Positions 47,993 to 57,090 of a stretch of DNA of 64,000 nt are shown piece after piece (within the stretch, counting starts at the first letter, position 1; the number at the start of each line of letters is the position of its first letter). The notes below the pieces were generated by a model that saw only the letters and a program-made list of their open reading frames with translations, did no database searches and was not told the DNA's origin. Both the position numbers and the translations under genes were made by a program. Where the stretch lies: positions 1,550,001 to 1,614,000 of the forward strand of contig CAWIMV010000001.1 in assembly GCA_963837325.1 (NCBI GenBank). The letters run 5' to 3'. The DNA is from CAVQKZ01 sp963837325 (GTDB lineage: Bacteria; Actinomycetota; Actinomycetes; Mycobacteriales; Jatrophihabitantaceae).

Positions 47993-48943
47993 CTAGGCGA
48001 CGGCTGAACGGGTGCGGTTCACGTCGTTGTGCATCTGCGCGACCAGCGCGTCGACGGAGTCGAACTTCTCCATCCCGCGAAGCCGGGCGATGAACTCGAT
48101 GCCGAGCGCGTCGCCGTACAGGTCTGCGTCGAAGTCGAGAATGTAGGCCTCCACCCGGCGCTGCCGGACTTCGAACGTCGGATTGGTACCGACCGAGATG
48201 GCGGCGATGCCCAGCGCCGGACCGGGGATCGTGCGGCCCCATTCGTCCAGTCGCACGGCCCGGCCGGCGTAGACACCGTCGGCCGGCACCGCGGCCCAGG
48301 CATCGGTGCGGAGATTGGCCGTCGGGAAGCCCAGCTCTCGGCCGCGCTGGTCGCCACGCTCGACGACGCCGTCAACGCGGTGTGGCCGCCCGAGCGCCCG
48401 GGTTGCCGACGCCATGTCACCGGCCTGAACGCAGGAGCGCACGTAGGTGGCGCTCAGCGGTGTGTTGCCCTCGCGCAGCAGCGGCACTCCTTGGGCGGTG
48501 AATCCGAAAGTCTCGCCCAGCGTGGCGAGCAGCGTGACGTCACCGGCGGCCTTGTGCCCGAAACGGAAGTTCTCACCGACAATGACGGCCGAGGCGTGCA
48601 GTCGTTCGACGAGGGCGCGGTGCGCGAATTCGTCGGGTGGCATCCGCGACAGCTCGAGCGTGAACGGCAACGCGCAGAAGACATCGACGCCGAGCTCCTC
48701 GACCAATTCGGCCCGCCGCACGATGCTGGTCAGCACCGGCGGGTGCGAGCCGGGGCGCACGACCTCAGACGGGTGTGGCACAAACGTGAGCAGCACGCTC
48801 GGCACGCCCTGGGCCGTGGCCATCTCGACGGCCCGGCCGATGATCTCGGCGTGCCCGCGGTGCACGCCGTCGAAGACGCCGATCGTCACGATGCAATGAC
48901 CCCACCCGGTGGGTACGGCGTCGAGCCCTCTCCAGCGCTGCAC
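47993..48943 (-). CDS. ribF: Bifunctional riboflavin kinase/FAD synthetase
   Basis: RibF makes FMN and then FAD from riboflavin. The N-terminal adenylyltransferase has GVFDGVHRGH near 22-31 and VGENFRFGHKAAGD near 120; the C-terminal kinase has GRELGFPTANL near 200-210 and GVYAG. GTG at 48943 gives 316 residues, is preceded by TAGGCT with a 7-bp gap and has no Shine-Dalgarno, so it is likely leaderless. It is 100 bp downstream of truB. Confidence 0.96.
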   Translation of the reverse strand: MQRWRGLDAVPTGWGHCIVTIGVFDGVHRGHAEIIGRAVEMATAQGVPSVLLTFVPHPSEVVRPGSHPPVLTSIVRRAELVEELGVDVFCALPFTLELSRMPPDEFAHRALVERLHASAVIVGENFRFGHKAAGDVTLLATLGETFGFTAQGVPLLREGNTPLSATYVRSCVQAGDMASATRALGRPHRVDGVVERGDQRGRELGFPTANLRTDAWAAVPADGVYAGRAVRLDEWGRTIPGPALGIAAISVGTNPTFEVRQRRVEAYILDFDADLYGDALGIEFIARLRGMEKFDSVDALVAQMHNDVNRTRSAVA

Positions 48944-48950
48944 GTCGCGC

Positions 48951-48956
48951 AGCCTA
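48951..48956 (-). promoter_or_regulatory. -10 box for leaderless ribF
   Basis: TAGGCT on the minus strand with 7 bp to the GTG at 48943. It also decides the start codon, since longer in-frame starts would lie upstream of this box. Confidence 0.55.
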
Positions 48957-49043
48957 CTTGCCGCGCACCGACGGGCACCTTTCATCGACGCAATCACGAT
49001 GACCGCGCGGCCTGGAGTTGGCTAGTCCCTACGCAGATCTCCG

Positions 49044-49925
49044 TCACCCTGCTGCCACGAAAACCAGGACAGGACGGGCGGATGTGCCGTCCTCTGCCAG
49101 CAGGGCAACCACCGTGCCGTCCGGCGCGACGGCGCCATGAGTTCCGCTGATCGACCTCGCTTCGAGCGAACGCCCGAAGGACAACTCGCGCGCCTCGGCG
49201 GCGTCGACCTCCCGCACCGGCAGGGCAGCCCGGACCGCCTCGGCGAGGGGAAGCGTGACCGGGTCGTCGAGTTCGGCGAGCGCGTCCAGACTGTGCGCCT
49301 GCGCGATGGTGAACGGACCGACCCGGGTCCGGCGCAATGCGGTGAGGTGAGCGCCGACGCCAAGCGCCGCGCCGACGTCGCGGGCCAAGGCCCGTACATA
49401 GGTGCCCGACGAGCACTCCACCTCGACGTCGACGTCGACCAGGTCTGCGGTGGGCCGGGTGAACCGGACCGACTCGAAGCTCGTGACGGTGACCGGACGG
49501 GGCGTGAGCGCCACCGTCTCACCGTCGCGAACGCGCTGATAGGCGCGCTGGCCGTCGACCTTGATCGCGGACACCGCACTCGGGACCTGCAGTACGTCGC
49601 CGGTCAATGGCGCCATTGCGGCTCGCACGGCCGCCTGATCGATACCGGCGGTCGATGCCGCGGAAATCACGGCGCCCTCGGCGTCGTCGGTAACGGTGGC
49701 CTGCCCCAGCCGGATGGTGGCCGTATAGGCCTTGTCGGTCAGCACCAGGTGGTGCAGCAGGCGAGTGGCCTTCTCGACGCCCAGGACGAGCACGCCGGTG
49801 GCCATCGGGTCGAGCGTGCCGGCGTGCCCCACGCGCCGGGTGTGCGCGAGCCGGCGCATCCGGGCGACGACGTCGTGCGACGTCAGGCCCGCCGGCTTGT
49901 CGACGATAACCAGGCCGTCGCTCAC
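49044..49925 (-). CDS. truB: tRNA pseudouridine(55) synthase TruB
   Basis: TruB forms pseudouridine 55 in the T-loop of tRNAs. The 293-residue protein has the N-terminal DKPAGLTSHDVV, the catalytic Asp39 in GHAGTLDPMATG and the later GTYVRALARDVG, plus a C-terminal PUA-like region. GTG at 49925 overlaps the MATE gene stop (GTGA), so its translation is coupled to an unrelated transporter gene. Confidence 0.96.
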   Translation of the reverse strand: MSDGLVIVDKPAGLTSHDVVARMRRLAHTRRVGHAGTLDPMATGVLVLGVEKATRLLHHLVLTDKAYTATIRLGQATVTDDAEGAVISAASTAGIDQAAVRAAMAPLTGDVLQVPSAVSAIKVDGQRAYQRVRDGETVALTPRPVTVTSFESVRFTRPTADLVDVDVEVECSSGTYVRALARDVGAALGVGAHLTALRRTRVGPFTIAQAHSLDALAELDDPVTLPLAEAVRAALPVREVDAAEARELSFGRSLEARSISGTHGAVAPDGTVVALLAEDGTSARPVLVFVAAG

Positions 49926-51262
49926 GAGTGCGCTCCCAGAACAATCCAATTGCTGCCGCGGGTACGCAGCACCATGCCGACGAACCGCACGCCGACGAAG
50001 GCGGTCAGGCCGGCCCAGACGCCACCGAGACCCCAGTGCCAGTGCAGGGCGGCGACATTGATCGGCGCAAAGGCGAACACCGCGGCAACGATCGTGATCG
50101 TGCGCATGAAGGCGACGTCGCCGGCCCCGATCAGGACTCCGTCGAGGGCGAAGACAATGCCGGCCATCGGCAGCATCCCCACGAACCACGGCCAGAGCAC
50201 GTGCGCCTGGTGCACGACGGCGCCCGACGAGGTGAACGCCTGCGGCAGGACGGCCCACATCGCCGCGTACAGCGCGGCGAACGCCAGCCCCGCGTACAAG
50301 CCCCAGCGCGCGACCTGCCAACCCATCCGCCGCGCTGCCGCTTCATCTTCGCCGCCGAGAGCCGCGCCAACGAGCGACTGGGCCGCGATGGCGAAGGAGT
50401 CGAGCAGCAGCGCGGTGAACGTCCACAACTGCAGGCCGATTTGATGCGCGGCGATCTGGGCGGTGCCCATGCGGGCGGCGACCGCCGCGGCGCTCAGGAA
50501 CGCCACCTGAAATGCGGCCGAGCGCAGGATGAGATCACGACCGACCACGATTTGCTTGCGCATGATCGACCAGTCGGGGTTCAGGCCGCCCGCTGCACGA
50601 TGCAGCGAACGCAGGAACAACCCGCCACCCACGGCCTGGGCGACGACGTTCGCGACCGCCGACCCGTTCAAGCCCAACCCGACCGGGTAGACCAGCACCG
50701 GCGACATGACCGCCGAAGCGGCGTTCGCCATCAAGACGATGCGCACCGGTTCCCGCGTGCGTTGCACCCCCCGCATCCAGCCGTTGCCGGCCAGGACGAG
50801 CAGCACGCCGGGCAAGCCGATCAGGGCGATGCGGAACCACGATTCGGCCGCGTGCTGGGCCGGGCCAGGCCCACCGGCGAGCAACGTCGTCAACGGGCCG
50901 GCCAATGCTTCACCCAAAGCCACCATCACTACGCCGATGCCGAAGCCCAGCCATGACGCCTGCACGCCTTCGTTGACCGCGGCTTCGACCCGGCCGGCAC
51001 CGAACCAGCGAGCCGAGCGCCCGGTGGTGCCGTATTCGACGAATTCGCCGACGATGCTCAGCAGCGCCATCAGCGCGGCGCCGACGCCCAGGCCGGCGAG
51101 CGACACGGCACCCAGATGTCCGACGACGGCGGTATCCACCAGCAGGTACAGCGGCTCGGCCGCCAGCACGACGAACGCCGAAGCCGCGAGCGCGAGCAGC
51201 CGGCGCGTCGCCGCATCGGGAACGGCTGCGGCGGCCGGCTCAGCCGGCGGCATTTCTCTCAC
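49922..51262 (-). CDS. MATE family efflux transporter (DinF-like)
   Basis: A 446-residue MATE exporter with 12 TM helices. EPLYLLVDTAVVGHLGAVSL near 36-55, EYGTTGRSARWFGAG and IAAHQIGLQLWTFTALLLDS are typical of the DinF branch. It probably expels drugs or oxidised compounds by Na+ or H+ antiport. It sits inside the rbfA-truB segment and overlaps truB by 4 bp. GTG at 51262 has GACCAT 8 bp upstream; an ATG three codons later is also possible. Confidence 0.9.
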   Translation of the reverse strand: MREMPPAEPAAAAVPDAATRRLLALAASAFVVLAAEPLYLLVDTAVVGHLGAVSLAGLGVGAALMALLSIVGEFVEYGTTGRSARWFGAGRVEAAVNEGVQASWLGFGIGVVMVALGEALAGPLTTLLAGGPGPAQHAAESWFRIALIGLPGVLLVLAGNGWMRGVQRTREPVRIVLMANAASAVMSPVLVYPVGLGLNGSAVANVVAQAVGGGLFLRSLHRAAGGLNPDWSIMRKQIVVGRDLILRSAAFQVAFLSAAAVAARMGTAQIAAHQIGLQLWTFTALLLDSFAIAAQSLVGAALGGEDEAAARRMGWQVARWGLYAGLAFAALYAAMWAVLPQAFTSSGAVVHQAHVLWPWFVGMLPMAGIVFALDGVLIGAGDVAFMRTITIVAAVFAFAPINVAALHWHWGLGGVWAGLTAFVGVRFVGMVLRTRGSNWIVLGAHS

Positions 51263-51317
51263 CGGCTCGGATGGTCAACGGCCGGGCGCCGCGGACCGGG
51301 TGTCGGCGCTCGCCGAA

Positions 51318-51779
51318 TCACAGCCCATCCTCGTCGAGCTCGGCGTCCTCCCCGGCGTCCTCGCGGGGTTTGCGGTAGGGGTCCGGGTCGCCGGCCGGGC
51401 GCGCGCCCTGGCGCACCGCTTCGACCTGCGCGTCGGCCTCGGCCGCGACGGCCAGCAGATCCTCGATCTGCCTGGCAGTGTCTGGAACCGCATCGAGAAC
51501 GAAGGTGAGCGACGGCGTGAACCGCACGCCGGTCTGCCGGCCGACCTCGCTGCGGAGAACTCCCTTGGCCGATTCCAGCGCCATAGCCGAGGCGGCGCGG
51601 TCGTCCTCCGAGCCGAACACGGTGTAGAACAGCGTGGCATCGTGCAGATCGCCGGTTACCCGCACATCGGTGATCGTCACCATGCCGAGGCGTGGATCCT
51701 TCACCTGGGTTTCGATGCCGGTGGCCACGATCTGCTTGATCCGACCCGCCAAGCGCCGGGCCCGTGCCGCGTCAGCCAT
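51318..51779 (-). CDS. rbfA: 30S ribosome-binding factor RbfA
   Basis: RbfA helps late 16S rRNA 5'-end maturation and cold adaptation. The 153-residue KH-like protein has RRLAGRIKQIVATGIETQVK near the start, DPRLGMVTITDVRVTGDL and the AGP-like hairpin region, then an acidic C-terminal tail. ATG with GAGGAGA upstream. It follows DUF503 after 25 bp in the infB operon. Confidence 0.95.
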   Translation of the reverse strand: MADAARARRLAGRIKQIVATGIETQVKDPRLGMVTITDVRVTGDLHDATLFYTVFGSEDDRAASAMALESAKGVLRSEVGRQTGVRFTPSLTFVLDAVPDTARQIEDLLAVAAEADAQVEAVRQGARPAGDPDPYRKPREDAGEDAELDEDGL

Positions 51780-51804
51780 CTCAGTCTCCTCGTCCAGCCT
51801 CGGG

Positions 51805-52104
51805 TCAGTTCAGGTCGTCGTCATCAAGCACCCGTTGCCGGGCCGACAGCAGCTCGATCTCGGGACGCGCCGCCACCAGTCGCTCGCAGGCGTCGAGCAC
51901 CTCGACGGCGTGGGCGTGGGTTGACGCCACGACCGCCACCGCCAGTTCGGCCCGCCGGTGTAATTCCTGGTCGCCCGTCTCCGCGGCCGCAACCTCGAAC
52001 CGGCGCCGTAGTTCGGCGACGATCGGACGAACGACCGCCCGCTTGTGTTTCAGCGAATGCACGTCACCGAGCAGCACGTCGACGGCCAGCGTGCCGACTA
52101 CCAC
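51805..52104 (-). CDS. DUF503 family protein (YlxP type)
   Basis: A 99-residue protein of the YlxP/DUF503 family, commonly encoded between infB and rbfA in Gram-positive bacteria. VGTLAVDVLLGDVHSLKHKR at the start and VVRPIVAELRRRFEVAAAE are diagnostic. Function unknown; the position suggests a role in ribosome assembly or translation. GTG start; 78 bp after infB. Confidence 0.92.
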   Translation of the reverse strand: MVVGTLAVDVLLGDVHSLKHKRAVVRPIVAELRRRFEVAAAETGDQELHRRAELAVAVVASTHAHAVEVLDACERLVAARPEIELLSARQRVLDDDDLN

Positions 52105-52182
52105 GACCAGTCCAACCTTTCGGGCAATCCCGGTGCGATCCGCCAGCCGAGGCGAACCGCACCGAGATCAACGTACGAACCG

Positions 52183-54942
52183 TCAGGCGCGCGGCTTCTC
52201 GCGCAGTTCGTAGGTCTCGATCACGTCGTCGATCTTGATGTCGTTGAAGGAACCAAGACCGATACCGCACTCGAAGCCCTCGCGGACCTCGGTGGCGTCG
52301 TCCTTGAACCGCCGCAGCGACTCGACAGTGAGGTTCTCGGCGACCACGGTGCCGTCGCGAACCAGCCGGGCCTTGCTGTTGCGTCGGATGACGCCGGTAC
52401 GGACCAACGAACCCGCGACGTTGCCGATCCGCGGAACCCGGAACACTTCCCGAACCTCGGCGGTACCGAGCTGCACCTCTTCGAACTCGGGCTTGAGCAT
52501 GCCCTTGAGCGCCGACTCGATCTCGTCGATGGCCTGGTAGATGACCGTGTAGTAGCGGATGTCGACGCCCTCGCGCTCGGCCGCCTCGCGCGCCTTGCCT
52601 TCTGGCCGCACGTTGAAGCCGATGACGACGGCGTCAGAGGCGATGGCGAGGTTGATGTCGTTCTCGGTGATCGCACCGACACCGCGGCCGATGACCCGCA
52701 GCGACACCTCGTCGTTGATCCCCGATTCGGTGTCGATCTTGAGCAGCGCGTCTTCGAGCGCCTCGACCGAACCGGACACGTCACCCTTGATGATCAGGTT
52801 CAGCTGCTGGATGTCTCCAGCCGCGAGAGCCTTGTCGAGGTCATCGAGTGAGACCCGGCGCCGGTTGGCGGCGAGTTGGGCGTTGCGCTCGCGGGCCGAT
52901 CGCCGATCGGCAATCTGCCGGGCGGTGCGGTCCTCGTCGACGACGAGGAACGAGTCGCCGGCACCGGGCACCGACGTGAGCCCGAGCACCTGGACCGGAC
53001 GGGCCGGGCCGGCCAGCTCGATCGCGTCGCCGTGTTCGTCGATCATCGCCCGCACCCGGCCGAACGCATCGCCGGCCACGATCGAGTCGCCGACGTTGAG
53101 CGTGCCGCGCTGCACCAGCAGCGAGGCCACCGGGCCGCGACCGCGGTCGAGCCGGGCCTCGATGACGATGCCCTGCGCGTCCTGGTCGGGGTTGGCGCGG
53201 AGGTCGAGCGCGGCGTCGACCGTGAGCAGGATGCTCTCGAGTAGGCCGTCGATGTTGATGCCGGCCCGGGCGGACACGTCGACGAACATCGTGTCGCCGC
53301 CGTACTCCTCGGCCACGAGCCCGTACTCGGTGAGCTGCTGGCGAACCTTGGCCGGGTTGGCACCTTCCTTGTCGATCTTGTTGACGGCCACGACGACCGG
53401 CACCTCTGCCGCCTGGGCGTGGTTGAGGGCCTCGATCGTCTGCGGCATGACACCGTCGTCGGCGGCGACGACCAGCACGACGACGTCGGTGGTCGACGCG
53501 CCACGGGCCCGCATAGCCGTGAACGCCTCGTGACCCGGGGTGTCGATGAAGGTGATTGCCCGGTCGACGCCCTCGTGCTCGACGTGCACCTGGTAGGCGC
53601 CGATGTGCTGAGTGATGCCACCCGCTTCGTCACCCATGACGTTCGTCTTGCGGATCGCATCGAGCAGGCGGGTCTTGCCGTGGTCGACGTGACCCATGAC
53701 GGTGACTACCGGCGGCCGAGCGACGAGGTGGTCTTGCTCGCCTTCGTCCTCACCGAACGTGAGGTCGAAGGACTCGAGCAACTCGCGGTCCTCGTCCTCG
53801 GGGCTGACGACCTGGACCTGATAGTTCAGCTCGGCGCCGAGCAGTTGCAGCGTCTCTTCGTTGACCGACTGCGTAGTGGTGACCATCTCGCCGAGGTGGA
53901 ACATCACCGTGACGAGCGCCGCCGGGTTGGCGTCGATCTTCTCCGCGAAGTCCGACAGCGAGGCACCACGAGACAGCCGCAGGACCTGGCCGTTGCCGCG
54001 CGGCACCTGAACGCCGCCCAGCGACGGCGCGGACATGTTGTCGAATTCCTGACGGCGCTGCTTCTTGCTCTTGCGGCCGCGCGTCGGACGCCCGCCCCCA
54101 CCACGACCGAAGGCACCAGCCGTACCGGCACCACGGCCGCGTCCACCCGGACCACCGGGACGACCACCGGGACGGAATGGCGCGCCGCCGGCCGGCGCGG
54201 GACCGCCACCCGGGCCGCTGCGGTAGTTCCCGCCGCCGGCACCGGCTCGACCGGCTCCAGGGGAACCGGGACGGGCACCAGGCCCGCCCGGACCACCGGG
54301 TCGAGCGCCCGGGCCGCCCGGACCGGCCGGGCCGCCGGGACCCCCCGGGCGAGCGCCGGGGCCGCCGCGCCCGGGCGCGGAGCCGGGGCTGGGGCGGGGC
54401 GGCATCATGCCGGGGTTGGGCCGGGGGCCACCAGGGCCGGCCGTGCCGCCAGGCCGCGCGCCTGGCCGCGGCGGCATTGCGCCGGGCGCCGGGCGCGGCG
54501 GCGCAGTGCTGCCACCGACCCCGAACGGATTGTTGGCGATACGGGGCCCGGGCCGCGGTCCAGCCGCAGCCGCACGACCCTCGCCGGACTCGTCGTGTTG
54601 ACCTGGCTCGACCGGCGCGGCCGGAGCGGCTGGTGCCGCGGGCACGGTTGCCGGCGGGGCCACGGGTGCCTCGACCACCGGTGGCTCGGGCGCGACCGGC
54701 GCAGGTGCTGGCGCTGCCGCAGCCGCGGCGGCGGCCTTCTTGGCCGGAGCCTTCTTCGCCGGGGCCGGAGCGCTCTTACCCGCGTCGGGGTATGCCTCGC
54801 GCAGCCGTCGAGCAACGGGGGCTTCGACGGTCGAGGAGGCGCTCTTCACGAACTCACCCAGCTCGCCGAGCTTGGTGAGTAGATCCTTGCTGGTAACGCC
54901 GAGCTCCTTGGCGAGCTCGTGTACGCGGGCCTTGCCTGCCAC
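52183..54942 (-). CDS. infB: Translation initiation factor IF-2
   Basis: IF-2 brings fMet-tRNA to the 30S subunit. The 919-residue protein starts with an IF2_N helix domain (VHELAKELGVTSKDLLTKLG), followed by about 230 residues of Ala/Pro/Gly/Arg linker with many GGPGG units, then the G domain with GHVDHGKT near 414, DTPGHEAFTAMRARG and NKID, and domains II-IV. GTG at 54942 has GGAG with a 4-nt spacer. The linker is low-complexity and a likely site of sequence variation. Confidence 0.98.
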   Translation of the reverse strand: MAGKARVHELAKELGVTSKDLLTKLGELGEFVKSASSTVEAPVARRLREAYPDAGKSAPAPAKKAPAKKAAAAAAAAPAPAPVAPEPPVVEAPVAPPATVPAAPAAPAAPVEPGQHDESGEGRAAAAGPRPGPRIANNPFGVGGSTAPPRPAPGAMPPRPGARPGGTAGPGGPRPNPGMMPPRPSPGSAPGRGGPGARPGGPGGPAGPGGPGARPGGPGGPGARPGSPGAGRAGAGGGNYRSGPGGGPAPAGGAPFRPGGRPGGPGGRGRGAGTAGAFGRGGGGRPTRGRKSKKQRRQEFDNMSAPSLGGVQVPRGNGQVLRLSRGASLSDFAEKIDANPAALVTVMFHLGEMVTTTQSVNEETLQLLGAELNYQVQVVSPEDEDRELLESFDLTFGEDEGEQDHLVARPPVVTVMGHVDHGKTRLLDAIRKTNVMGDEAGGITQHIGAYQVHVEHEGVDRAITFIDTPGHEAFTAMRARGASTTDVVVLVVAADDGVMPQTIEALNHAQAAEVPVVVAVNKIDKEGANPAKVRQQLTEYGLVAEEYGGDTMFVDVSARAGINIDGLLESILLTVDAALDLRANPDQDAQGIVIEARLDRGRGPVASLLVQRGTLNVGDSIVAGDAFGRVRAMIDEHGDAIELAGPARPVQVLGLTSVPGAGDSFLVVDEDRTARQIADRRSARERNAQLAANRRRVSLDDLDKALAAGDIQQLNLIIKGDVSGSVEALEDALLKIDTESGINDEVSLRVIGRGVGAITENDINLAIASDAVVIGFNVRPEGKAREAAEREGVDIRYYTVIYQAIDEIESALKGMLKPEFEEVQLGTAEVREVFRVPRIGNVAGSLVRTGVIRRNSKARLVRDGTVVAENLTVESLRRFKDDATEVREGFECGIGLGSFNDIKIDDVIETYELREKPRA

Positions 54943-55003
54943 TTGACTCCTTCGAAAGGACCAGGCGGCAACCCGCTCGGTCCCGATTAGACGGTGGACG
55001 TGC

Positions 55004-55453
55004 TCATCGCTGGTGCTTCATCGAGTGCCCATTGCTCGTCATCTCCTGCGGGGATCCGCTGGTCGGGTGCTGCTGTTGTCGAGCCAGTCCGGCAACGTAC
55101 TCACGGACCGGCGATGGATCAATCGCTGCGGGCACCCGAAGGGCCCGAGCGAAAGCCCGGCGCCGCTCTGCGAGCTCGACGCACTCCGGATCGCGGTGCA
55201 ACCACGCGCCGCGGCCGGGTGCGCGATGACGCGGGTCGGGCACGACGGGCAAGGCTGCAGGCCCACCGGGCGCGACTTCTCTACGCTCGTACGTGGGCCT
55301 GGGTGTCGCCTTGCCGATCGCGTCCGGCGCCACGACGACGCGGAGCAACTCGGCGGCCACCGCGCGCTGTCGACAACCGATGCAGGTGCGGATCGCGCCC
55401 GAAGGCACGCTAGGACCGGATTCGATTGCCGCCGACGTGCGGACGACCGCCAT
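55004..55453 (-). CDS. ylxR: YlxR family RNA-binding protein (DUF448)
   Basis: YlxR is a small nucleic-acid-binding protein encoded between nusA and infB; in some bacteria it modulates RNase P or transcription. RTCIGCRQRA (Cys24, Cys27) and GRGAWLHRDPECVELAERR are the family signatures. ATG at 55453, 5 bp after the nusA stop, gives 149 residues. The C-terminal 35 residues (Gln/His/Ser-rich) go beyond the usual 90-110 residue length. Confidence 0.92.
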   Translation of the reverse strand: MAVVRTSAAIESGPSVPSGAIRTCIGCRQRAVAAELLRVVVAPDAIGKATPRPTYERREVAPGGPAALPVVPDPRHRAPGRGAWLHRDPECVELAERRRAFARALRVPAAIDPSPVREYVAGLARQQQHPTSGSPQEMTSNGHSMKHQR

Positions 55454-55458
55454 CAAGT

Positions 55459-56505
55459 CTACTCCCCACCCGCCGAATCGCCCGAAGGGCCCGGCCCGGT
55501 GTCGGCCGCAGTGTCCCCCGTGTCGGCGGGCTCCGCGTCGCTGTGGATGTCGATCCGCCACCCCGTCAACCGCGCGGCAAGTCGGGCATTTTGCCCTTCG
55601 CGGCCGATCGCGAGCGACAACTGGAAGTCCGGCACCACGACCCGCACCGACTGGGCGGCGGCGTCGACGACGTGGGTCTCGAGCGCGTGGGCCGGTGACA
55701 GCGCGTTACCGACGTAGGTTGCCGGGTCGTCGTCGTAGTCGATGATGTCGATCTTCTCGCCGTGCAGCTCTGCGACGACGTTGCGCACCCGCTGACCCAT
55801 CGGGCCGATGCAGGCGCCCTTGGCGTTGAGCCCGGCCACGTCGGTGCGAACCGCGATCTTGCTGCGGTGCCCGGCCTCGCGGGCGACCCCCACGATCTCG
55901 ACGCTGCCGTCGGCGATCTCGGGCACCTCGAGGGCGAACAGCTTGCGGACCAGGTTGGGATGGGTACGGCTGACGGTGACCTGTGGACCGCGCATGCCGC
56001 GGGCGACCCCGACGACGTAGCACTTGAGCCTGGTGCCGTGCGTGTACTGCTCCCCCGGCACCTGCTCGGACTGCGGCAGGATCGCCTCGACCTTGCCGAT
56101 GTCGACGAGCACCAGACCGCGCTGGGCGGCCTGGGCGTCGGCCTGAATGACGCCGGTGACGATGTCGCCCTCGCGGCCGGAGTATTCGCCGAACGTCTGG
56201 TCGTGCTCGGCATCTCGCAGCCGCTGGAGGATCACCTGCCGGGCCGTCATCGCCGCGACCCGTCCGAAATCGGTGGGCGTGTCGTCGTATTCCTCGAGCA
56301 GTTCGCCGTCCGGTCCGAGTTCCTGGGCCCAGACGACGACGTCACCGGTCCTGCGGTCGATCGCGACTCGGGCGTGCGGCATCGAGTGCGGGGTGTGCTT
56401 GTAGGCGGTCAGGAGTGCGGTCTCGAGGGCATCGATGATCGTGTCGAACGAGATCTCCTTCTCGCGTTCGATGCTGTGCAGCGCGGTGATGTCGACCTGT
56501 ACCAC
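55459..56505 (-). CDS. nusA: Transcription termination/antitermination factor NusA
   Basis: NusA binds RNA polymerase and nascent RNA. The 348-residue protein has the N-terminal RNAP-binding domain (IEREKEISFDTIIDALETAL), an S1 domain, and two KH domains (GACIGPMGQRVRNVVAELHG; FQLSLAIGREGQNARLAARL), then a short acidic/Pro tail. It lacks the C-terminal acidic repeats of E. coli NusA, as normal for actinobacteria. GTG at 56505, 3 bp after rimP. Confidence 0.97.
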   Translation of the reverse strand: MVQVDITALHSIEREKEISFDTIIDALETALLTAYKHTPHSMPHARVAIDRRTGDVVVWAQELGPDGELLEEYDDTPTDFGRVAAMTARQVILQRLRDAEHDQTFGEYSGREGDIVTGVIQADAQAAQRGLVLVDIGKVEAILPQSEQVPGEQYTHGTRLKCYVVGVARGMRGPQVTVSRTHPNLVRKLFALEVPEIADGSVEIVGVAREAGHRSKIAVRTDVAGLNAKGACIGPMGQRVRNVVAELHGEKIDIIDYDDDPATYVGNALSPAHALETHVVDAAAQSVRVVVPDFQLSLAIGREGQNARLAARLTGWRIDIHSDAEPADTGDTAADTGPGPSGDSAGGE

Positions 56506-56508
56506 GGC

Positions 56509-57027
56509 TCAGCCCTCCAGTTCGCTGTCGCTCGGGCGGTTGAACTCGACCTGCACGGTGCCGGCGCCAAGTTGCGCCCACGGCACCTCACGCCGGGAAC
56601 CGTCCTCGTCGAGCGTCACGGCCGCGCCCGATGCGGAGAGCACCCTGGCCGTGATCATGCGCCCCTCGACCGGCACCTGCACCAGACGCCCCGTCGCGCG
56701 CCGCCAGTGTCTCGGCTCGGTCAGGGGCCGGTCGACTCCGGGCGAGCTCACCTCGAGCACGTACGGGCCGGCGAACGCGGCCCCGCCAGGTGCGTCGGAG
56801 TCGGTTTCGTCGATCGCCTCGGACACCACTTTGCTCACGGTCGCGACGGCGTCCAGGTCGATCCCGCCGTCGGCGTCGACGCTCACCCGCACCACGCTGC
56901 GCCGGCCGGCGGACATGACGGTGATGTCCTCGAGGTCGTAGCCGGCCCCCGAGATGACTGGACCGAGCAGGCCGAGCAGACGCTCGCGCGTCTGAGCGGC
57001 GGACCCGCCGGCGGTTTCGGGCGGCAT
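56509..57027 (-). CDS. rimP: Ribosome maturation factor RimP
   Basis: RimP assists 30S assembly. The 172-residue protein has YDLEDITVM near 30, YVLEVSSPGVDRPLTEPRHW near 90-110 and a C-terminal SH3-like barrel. It is the first gene of the rimP-nusA-ylxR-infB operon and is divergent from the ferritin-like gene; the 63-bp spacer must hold both promoters. Confidence 0.96.
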   Translation of the reverse strand: MPPETAGGSAAQTRERLLGLLGPVISGAGYDLEDITVMSAGRRSVVRVSVDADGGIDLDAVATVSKVVSEAIDETDSDAPGGAAFAGPYVLEVSSPGVDRPLTEPRHWRRATGRLVQVPVEGRMITARVLSASGAAVTLDEDGSRREVPWAQLGAGTVQVEFNRPSDSELEG

Positions 57028-57076
57028 GCTTCGCTCCTGTTCTGCAGTTGTGCGGAGCCGAGCCTATCCGCTCTGC

Positions 57077-57082
57077 GACAAT
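57077..57082 (+). promoter_or_regulatory. -10-like box for the ferritin-like pair
   Basis: GACAAT, 8 bp before the ATG at 57091, no Shine-Dalgarno; probably leaderless or nearly so. Confidence 0.35.
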
Positions 57083-57090
57083 TGCTCGCC

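Noticed and set aside
54100..54740. Tandem repeat or CRISPR-like array in GC-rich sequence
   Set aside because: It is the Gly/Pro/Ala-rich linker of IF-2, coding low-complexity sequence without regular spacers.
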